This document shows positions 58,041 through 64,000 of a stretch of 64,000 bases of DNA, in pieces (position 1 is the first letter of the stretch; the number at the start of each line of letters is the position of its first letter). The stretch lies in NCBI GenBank assembly GCA_030142905.1, contig JASJOG010000267.1, forward strand, positions 83,501-147,500, written 5' to 3'. The stretch comes from Heliopora coerulea (taxonomy: Eukaryota; Cnidaria; Anthozoa; Scleralcyonacea; Helioporidae). The position numbers and the translations under genes were made by a program. The notes beneath the pieces are model-generated. The model ran no database searches. It saw only the letters and a program-made list of their open reading frames with translations, and was not told the origin of the DNA.

Positions 58041-58819
58041 ACAGCCCCGACTCAAGTAAGAACTGTGATTTTCTTAATAATGCTACTGCTAGTAGCGATA
58101 TTTCTGCTGTTAGTTTGCCTGAACACCTGTTTATAGCTTGTTTCGTTGACGGTGTTCCTGTTAATGCCCTGTTAGATAGTGGCTCAATGAAGTCGTTTAT
58201 TAGTGATAATATTTTAAATATCATAGATTTTCACTACGTTCGCTTATCACAGCGTTGCACGTCAATTACCGGAGGGGAATTAAACATCGTAGGAAGCATT
58301 TTCACATGTGTTACTTTTCACCGTTGTAAACATAAGTACCATAGTTCCTTCCTTGTCAGTAGCAATATACCTTACGACTGTGTCCTAGGATGTCACTTTC
58401 TTACGCAGCACAAACTAAGTATTCAAGGGAGTATTTTGGGAGGAAGAAGTAATTATCAGTTAGTGGGAACCTTTGGAAAATGCCCAGTACAGTCGGAGCA
58501 TCCAGCAAATAGGGTACACTCGAACGGAGTAGTGATAACGGAGGCAGACTCACGGGACGTTTTCCCCCAAAACTCGAGTGGAACTAGTGCTGTACTGGCT
58601 CAATCACAGTTGAGAGGTGTCAATAAAGTGACATTGACTGAAGGAGTGACAATTCCGGCAAGGTCAGAACTCATAATAGAAGGCAGGGTACGGTCGAAAG
58701 ATGTTCCACAGTTTGGCATGATATCAGCCAGTCAGTCAGAGAGCGTTCAACATTTAAAAGGCTTACATGTACCTCATTTAGTTGTCAGGCCTATAGGTAC
58801 AAGAAGAACACAGCCATAA
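57950..58819 (+). CDS. Retropepsin-like aspartic protease ORF of the LTR element
   Basis: The frame overlaps the Gag end by 91 nt in the -1 register, so expression by ribosomal frameshifting is likely; the real first residue is therefore uncertain. The catalytic motif is 'VNALLDSGSMKSFIS' (D76-S-G in this frame), followed by the flap region and 'CVLGCHFLTQHKL' (about 144-156), the second conserved block. After the protease comes a ~90-residue tail ('ARSELIIEGRV'), where the usual protein would lead into reverse transcriptase, then a stop. Confidence 0.8.
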   Translation: MSPIWTRRQKIWKLCAFKLPRCISGNHRPVDSPDSSKNCDFLNNATASSDISAVSLPEHLFIACFVDGVPVNALLDSGSMKSFISDNILNIIDFHYVRLSQRCTSITGGELNIVGSIFTCVTFHRCKHKYHSSFLVSSNIPYDCVLGCHFLTQHKLSIQGSILGGRSNYQLVGTFGKCPVQSEHPANRVHSNGVVITEADSRDVFPQNSSGTSAVLAQSQLRGVNKVTLTEGVTIPARSELIIEGRVRSKDVPQFGMISASQSESVQHLKGLHVPHLVVRPIGTRRTQP

Positions 58820-59105
58820 GATAGTGATTTGTAAATAAATTTAGATTTATTACTATTAGTCATTATTTAGATTTATTCGATTTATTACATTACAATTCTT
58901 GTGGGCAAGAATAATATTGTTGAGGGATGGTGTAACGTTTGCATTAAACAGACTGCTTCCTGACAGTATATAAGCGTAACAGGATATGCGTAAGGGGCAG
59001 AGTGAGCCTGAACTTCAGGGGTTAAGGTTGTTATTGTAAAGCTAGATACGAAAATATATTATCAGAAAAACCTCGTGTTATTCATCTGTACTTCGGTACG
59101 TTACA

Positions 59106-59203
59106 AACAAATGACAAATTATCAAATGCTACTGATGTAAAGTCAACAGCAACAGCAAAGTGCCATGATGGAGTTTTTTAAGAAAATTATAGAAAAACAT
59201 TGA
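59106..59203 (+). pseudogene. 3' remnant of the Myb/SANT-like ORF
   Basis: After the LTR element the sequence reads 'SQQQQQSAMMEFFKKIIEKH' then stop, a plausible Gln-rich C-terminus of the interrupted protein. A TAA stands just before it. Together with 56256-56959 this shows that the retrotransposon landed inside the ORF. Confidence 0.6.
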
Positions 59204-59400
59204 TTACTTCTTTTTTTATTTGAACTTTAATCCATGAACTTTAGCAGTTACCTTTTTGCAGTTTTAGTGTCCGTGCTACCAAATATTCATTTTAATCTAT
59301 TTTCCATCTTGTTATAAACTGCATACATGTTGTTAACATTGACACACTAAGAAAAAAACTGTTGATATTTTCACAATGATGAATCAGTAGCTGATGCTTT

Positions 59401-60913
59401 TTACTCTGCAAAGTATTCATGAAGGGTTGGTGGGTCCATGTCAAAATACTTTGATGTATTGTTTTTATAAAGACAGGTTTAGGCATTTCTCAGGATGGCA
59501 CACACAATATACATTACCAATTTGACTAAGCCCAATTTTCAAATTTTTCTTAAAATCCAAAAACTTAAAGTAATTAGCAATATCTCCGAACAGCCATTCC
59601 ATGGAAACTTTCACCAGAGTCATGCTTCTATTAAAATCCTGCATTGCTTGGGTTAAATTAGCCTCACGAAATGGAGCTTGAAGATGAATCCTTAGGGGCT
59701 AGGCTGGATCTCCAAAAATGCACTTTGGGTCTCCATTGCAGGAAAATGCAAACTGCTCCAGACAGTCGTATAACCTGGATTCACCCTGCATTCTTGCGTC
59801 ATGCATCTTTCCTTCTGTTAAAGTAAAAGAATTCAATACACATTTAAAGAAAACAATATATTTTTTAAAAGCATACATGTTTCGACAACTTCAAGATGCC
59901 ATCTTCAGTGCGGAATGATTGAATGATTGAATCATTCCGCACTGAAGATGGCATCTTGAAGTTGTCGAAACATGTATGCTTTTAAAAAATATATCGTTTT
60001 CTTTAAATGTGTATTGACTCTGTTGCTACTGGGAAATTATGGTAAAAGAATTCACATAATAAACATCCTGCCATAAGCAAGCCCTTGCTAAAATAAGCAC
60101 ATAAAGAACTCAATTTTTAAATTGCACATTAAGTTTAATAAGTAATGGCTTCACAATAAGTTACATCAGTCATGCAAATTGTTGGAGATTGACATCCCTC
60201 CCCTATTCCCTGACAACCCCACCCATTCTCAAACAGTAAAGGTGTAAACTAGTGAACTACTCACCGACTGGACCAAATAAATCAGCGATTAGTCCGTTGG
60301 GCAGAGCGACGGACTGAAACTTTAAGGCATGGATACGCTTGTGACCATTGTACACAATATTCTGATTTCTGCCGGGTCTGCAAATTTGTTGAACTGTTCC
60401 ATCCACAAACCCAAAGCAAATGATCAGAGCTGCTCCCTTGTCAGATATGGCTCTTGCATACATTTCTAATGCTTCTGGATTCCATTCAGTCAAACGATGA
60501 CTGTGACTTCGATGGATTAGATCTATCATTGTGTTGTTGATCATGGCTAGTTCAGGTACAGATCTACCAAATGTTGGTATCATGTCGGAGTATCTGCATG
60601 GGTAGCCAAACCTCTTCAGGAGAATGCACAAAGCTTCTTCTCGATCACTCGTCGTCCCTTGGCTGCACTTTACTGTTCCTGGAATTCGAAGAGCTTCAGC
60701 AAGTAGAGGTATATCCCTTTTTTCAACCCTAAATTCAGTCTTGCACTCTATTTCATTATTTTCTTCCACGTTAAACCTTGAGTAACTCGTGTAGGAATAT
60801 TCAGCATTTGACGATTGATTTAGATTATTCAGCATCAGAAACTCGTCTTCGTCTACAAAACCTTCCTCAAAACCTGTCAGTAACAAGTCACGCGCTGATT
60901 TGAAGGATGTCAT
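59401..60913 (-). pseudogene. PIF/Harbinger DDE transposase (HARBI1-like), two exons, decayed
   Basis: This would be the nuclease partner of the convergent Myb-like ORF. Exon 1 (60913-60265) starts 'MTSFKSARDLLLTGFEEGFV' and reaches 'ICFGFVDGTVQQICRPG' (first catalytic Asp) and 'YNGHKRIHALKFQSVALPNG'. A GTGAGT donor at 60264 and ctttaacag acceptor join in phase to exon 2 (59814-59401): 'KMHDARM', 'CIFGDPA-stop-PLR' (second Asp; TAG at 59699-59701 where Tyr is expected), and 'VSMEWLFGDIANYFKFLDF' (catalytic Glu). Near 59515 a one-base loss shifts the frame. The last part ('YIVCAILRNA', stop at 59479-59481, 'SKYFDMDPPTLHEYF') ends at 59401. I did not find terminal inverted repeats. Confidence 0.85.
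59872..59982. repeat. Palindromic pair of PLE-like stem-loop motifs in the transposase intron
   Basis: Two copies of CTGAAGATGGC..TTGTCGAAACATGTATGC face each other around 'gaatgattgaatgattgaatcattc'. The minus copy is at 59877-59911 and the plus copy at 59940-59974; the pairing extends outward through 'ttttaaaaaatata' and 'ttctttaaa'. It lies wholly within the 450-nt intron of the Harbinger transposase. The motif is a sequence variant of that at 55.1 kb. Confidence 0.75.
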
Positions 60914-60929
60914 CTTGAATATGTGAAGA

Positions 60930-63900
60930 TTTCTACAAAATATTCAATGTACAATACAGACTCCTTGCTAAAAAAACGTCTGTCGTTTTCACGCTGTAGC
61001 ATCTTAAACACATTTAATTTGCGCGCTTCGATGGCGCTCTCGCCCCATTCTCTACTCGGTTCATTCGTCGCCGTTGCCGTAGGAGTTGTGCTATCTTAAA
61101 GTCCCCAGTGTTGGGATGGTCAGACCAAGCCCAGACGGGTTTCGATGTGAAGAGGCGCGCAACTTGCCATGCGATCGCCTGACAGCTGCCTAGAGTCCAG
61201 AGGTCATTTGTCGTGATTGATATATTAAAACAGAAAAGTGGGAGACGATACCGACAATGAAGTAATACATGTTGTCGAAGTCTCAATTCCACAGGACGAC
61301 AAGTTTTTGTATCTATCAAGGTTTGGTGAATCTCTTACGTATGTATTACTGCACGTACATGTACTCGTTCATGCTTCAAACATTGTTGACAGTTGTAGTT
61401 GGGTGTAGCTCCCGTGAATTTCGCCGGGTGATGTCCCGTGCAGGACCCGTTCCTCTTTAAGACTTGAATTCCACGATTTTGATATTACTGCGATTTATAC
61501 ATAGCCACATTGACGAAACTGAAATTGCCGTTTACGATATTTTTGCTGTAGATTTCAGTTGCCCAGCCGCATTTCGAAATGTGTTGCTACGGCTATATCT
61601 TCCGTAACCTGCCAATAATTTTTCAATATGACTTACACTGTAATTTAGACATACGAGGCTCAAACCTAACCAAACTGTTTTAAGATCAGTGCATATTTGT
61701 GACCTTTGCTTCCCATGTAAGTCTGTGTCGCTGGAATGTTTGAGGCATCTTATCAGCAATCACTTGGTGACTGTCTCAAGTTGGATTCTATTTCTGTCCG
61801 TGGCTCGGAAATTAATCGGATTATTTCCCACATTTCCATTCAAATACAATCATTGTATCAAATACAACCAGCTCCCAATTCCAGTTATCCTTCATCGATG
61901 AGATGGGCAGTTTTGCAAATTTTCACCAGCCAAATGAAGACAAAACAGATGTTGAGCTCCATGTTTTGGTATAGTTTTTTAATTAACCGTTCCTCCGTTC
62001 ATTGGTAAACAAAATGTCATGTATCTAGTGTATCTACCGTTGATTGTCCAGGCGGAAATCGTAACCTCAATGTACATGGCAATGCCCAGCAAATTGTTCA
62101 TGGTTATATATGGCAATACTTTGCACAAAATGTCATGTACTAAATAAAACTCATAACCTCAGATGAACATTACCAAAATGATTTCACAGTAGATTCTTTG
62201 TCATTATATAAGACATTGTACACCCACAAAACTGGGTGAATACTGCACATTTTGACCATCATTATCTTACTAGGTGATTCTACATGCTGATTTTTACAAA
62301 ACATAAAATTTGCAACTAGCTTCAATTCTGTTTTGAAAAATTAACATGGGAACTTTTTCATCTGCTGGACATTTTGTTAGATCTCATAAGAAAATAAAGT
62401 TCCTTGCACAGCTTTCAACACCTAGTGGAAATTACCTTCAGTAATTATTCCTAAACTGTGATTGAACTATTCAGTCTTTAACTCTTTCTGGGGATTGTGT
62501 CCTCCCTTGTGAAGTCAGGATATGTGTATATAATATGAAAGGCTACAGTAATAGTATCACATGACCATCTTGGCTTTATTTTGGTATTATGTGCAAAAAC
62601 AAAATAGTCAAACATTAACAACTCTAAATTTAAAGCAATTTAGGTTGTTGTCTGCTGGATAACCTGGCAATATCACACAAGACATCTTACCTAATAGTAA
62701 CTGCTAGCCAGATACTGAACATTCACACCATTAACATGTGTACTATGAATGTGGAGTGCACTTTTTTATTATCAGTGATCACTCTATTTTGACTATAAAC
62801 TAAACTTTCAACCATCAAATTTAAAGAATCTGATGATAAGTTAAAATGCCAATTGGAAATTGGAACACAATGACAGAAAATTCAGGTTGCACCAGTATCA
62901 GATAGTTTAATAAGGTTCAAAGTTGGGATTGGGCATTGGATAACAACTAAATTCATGTGCTGTACCTATCTTTAATTAGAAAGGTATAGTTAACTAGATT
63001 TTTTCAACATTTCAACCAAGTTTAAACTTTACTGGTAGATAGACAATTTTGAATATATATTACCTTGCCTTAAAGAGTTTTCAGGCTAACATTGCAGACT
63101 TATCAAAATTGATGGTGTTGAAGAAAAATAACAACATCAGAATCAAGAGTTTAATTAATATTACATTTTTTCACAACCTGACTCCTAAATTTGGTCACCT
63201 GAATTTAATATCCCCAAAATAGGTATACTGATGGTATACTCTGATAGTAATGCTCAAATCCACCTAAATTATCCCCTACCACCTACCAAAAAGTACCATC
63301 TAGCTATTGCACCCATAGATAACACTGATACTAAATGGTTGGTAAGAGGAAAGGATTTAACTCACCAACTTGTCTCTGGAATTACATATTAAATATATTA
63401 AGTAACACAGAAGCTTCATGCTTGATATTTTGTTAATATTTAAAATTTTATATATAGGGAGCATTGAACTTGTCACTTAAAAAGAGTTAAAAATATCAAG
63501 CAAGTACCTCTTGAAGATTTTGTTATTATAATTAGATCTAGCCTCTTCAGCTTTTTTTTGTGAATTTAAGTGGCAAGAAAACTGACTTTTCATTCTGCTT
63601 CCAGTATTTTAGCTCACATCAGGAAACCACTTCACCCCATTTACTTTAAATTCATAATTTTTCAAGTTATTTTATTTGGGCTTTTTTTCTCTTTTAATCA
63701 TTTGATGAGGAAAGCCTACCAATTACATGTATGCAAATTCAAACCAGTAACCACTTGCAGCAACCTAATGAGGCAATATGTTGTGCAATAGTTCACCAAG
63801 GGTGAACAATAGGTGTTACAATATATTAATTTCAAAGAAGATTTCTTGATACAAGATTGAGTATCTTCAGGTCTTTCAAAAAGAATCTAGATTAATCTGT

Positions 63901-64000
63901 GCAGGAACTATTTTGGGGTATAGGTTAGTCAGCTCTGTCTCACATCCTAGTCTTTCAGGCTTTTACTGCTGCTAATGTGTTCATTCCAGAATCTGTACTG
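60930..64000. other. AT-rich non-coding right flank
   Basis: No gene recognised. Frames at 61014-61319, 61689-62008 and 63570-63791 lack domains and splice context. The first ~500 bp could hold the right end of the Harbinger element, but I could not match it to the left side near 55.9-56.2 kb. Confidence 0.45.

Larger units (their letters stand above)
56960..59105 (+). mobile_element. Short LTR retrotransposon encoding only Gag and protease
   Basis: The 175-bp LTRs (56960-57134 and 58931-59105) begin TGTAACG and end CGTTACA. They differ at four positions that I can see. A primer-binding site like TGGTGCGCAGCGGTGGGAT follows at about 57137, close to the complement of a tRNA-Leu 3' end. A purine-rich 'gttgagggatgg' precedes the 3' LTR. 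Gag and protease occupy 57180-58819; reverse transcriptase, RNase H and integrase are absent. A clean target duplication is not visible (caacg versus aacaa). Confidence 0.9.

Noticed and set aside
1..64000. CRISPR arrays, bacterial operons, rRNA genes
   Set aside because: None seen; spliced genes, SINEs and LINEs identify the window as animal DNA.

Overview
The window is AT-rich, intron-bearing animal DNA dominated by transposable elements. The mix suggests a cnidarian, most likely a stony coral: an ESE-type ETS factor, a compact LicD-family gene, Penelope-like elements (PLEs) with a GIY-YIG domain, LINEs with a restriction-like endonuclease sitting in TAA microsatellites, PIF/Harbinger remnants and many tRNA-headed SINEs and foldback MITEs. 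The species assignment is inference from family content.

Layout. About 1.5-9.1 kb on the minus strand is a five-exon ETS transcription factor gene whose splice phases agree at every junction (predicted 292 aa). From 9137 to 22366 lies the largest structure in the window: a giant inverted repeat with two 6380-bp arms (9137-15516 and 15987-22366) around a 470-bp spacer. The arms differ by scattered substitutions and have no net length difference. The left arm starts 11 bp upstream of the ETS start codon, so the right arm carries a second copy of the ETS upstream region without the gene. The arms themselves contain only degraded mobile elements (LINE RT, PLE, SINEs, MITEs).

22.4-30.8 kb holds SINEs (one pair forms a palindrome), a pentanucleotide-microsatellite-bounded repeat, a PLE remnant and a 58-bp minisatellite. 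31.1-35.6 kb is a head-to-tail array of truncated elements, each joined through (TAA)n tracts; three encode C-terminal parts of a LINE with a CCHC finger and a restriction-like endonuclease, resembling the R4/Dong group. 39.8-42.0 kb is a complete mariner-superfamily transposon with 415-bp terminal inverted repeats, TA duplications and a frameshifted transposase. 44.0-44.8 kb (minus) is an intact LicD-family gene. 45.2-47.2 kb is a 2-kb foldback element with an 8-bp target duplication. 51.5-52.2 kb is the 3' end of a second LINE type. 53.5-55.8 kb is a PLE 3' fragment set between inverted copies of another repeat. 56.2-60.9 kb is a decayed Harbinger unit: a Myb/SANT-like ORF (plus) and a spliced DDE transposase (minus) converge, and the Myb-like ORF is split by a small LTR retrotransposon that encodes only Gag and protease.

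Only the ETS and LicD genes look like functioning host genes. The recurrent theme is DNA symmetry: at least ten inverted-repeat structures from about 40 bp to 13 kb, plus a recurring PLE-associated stem-loop motif that resembles a variant hammerhead ribozyme.
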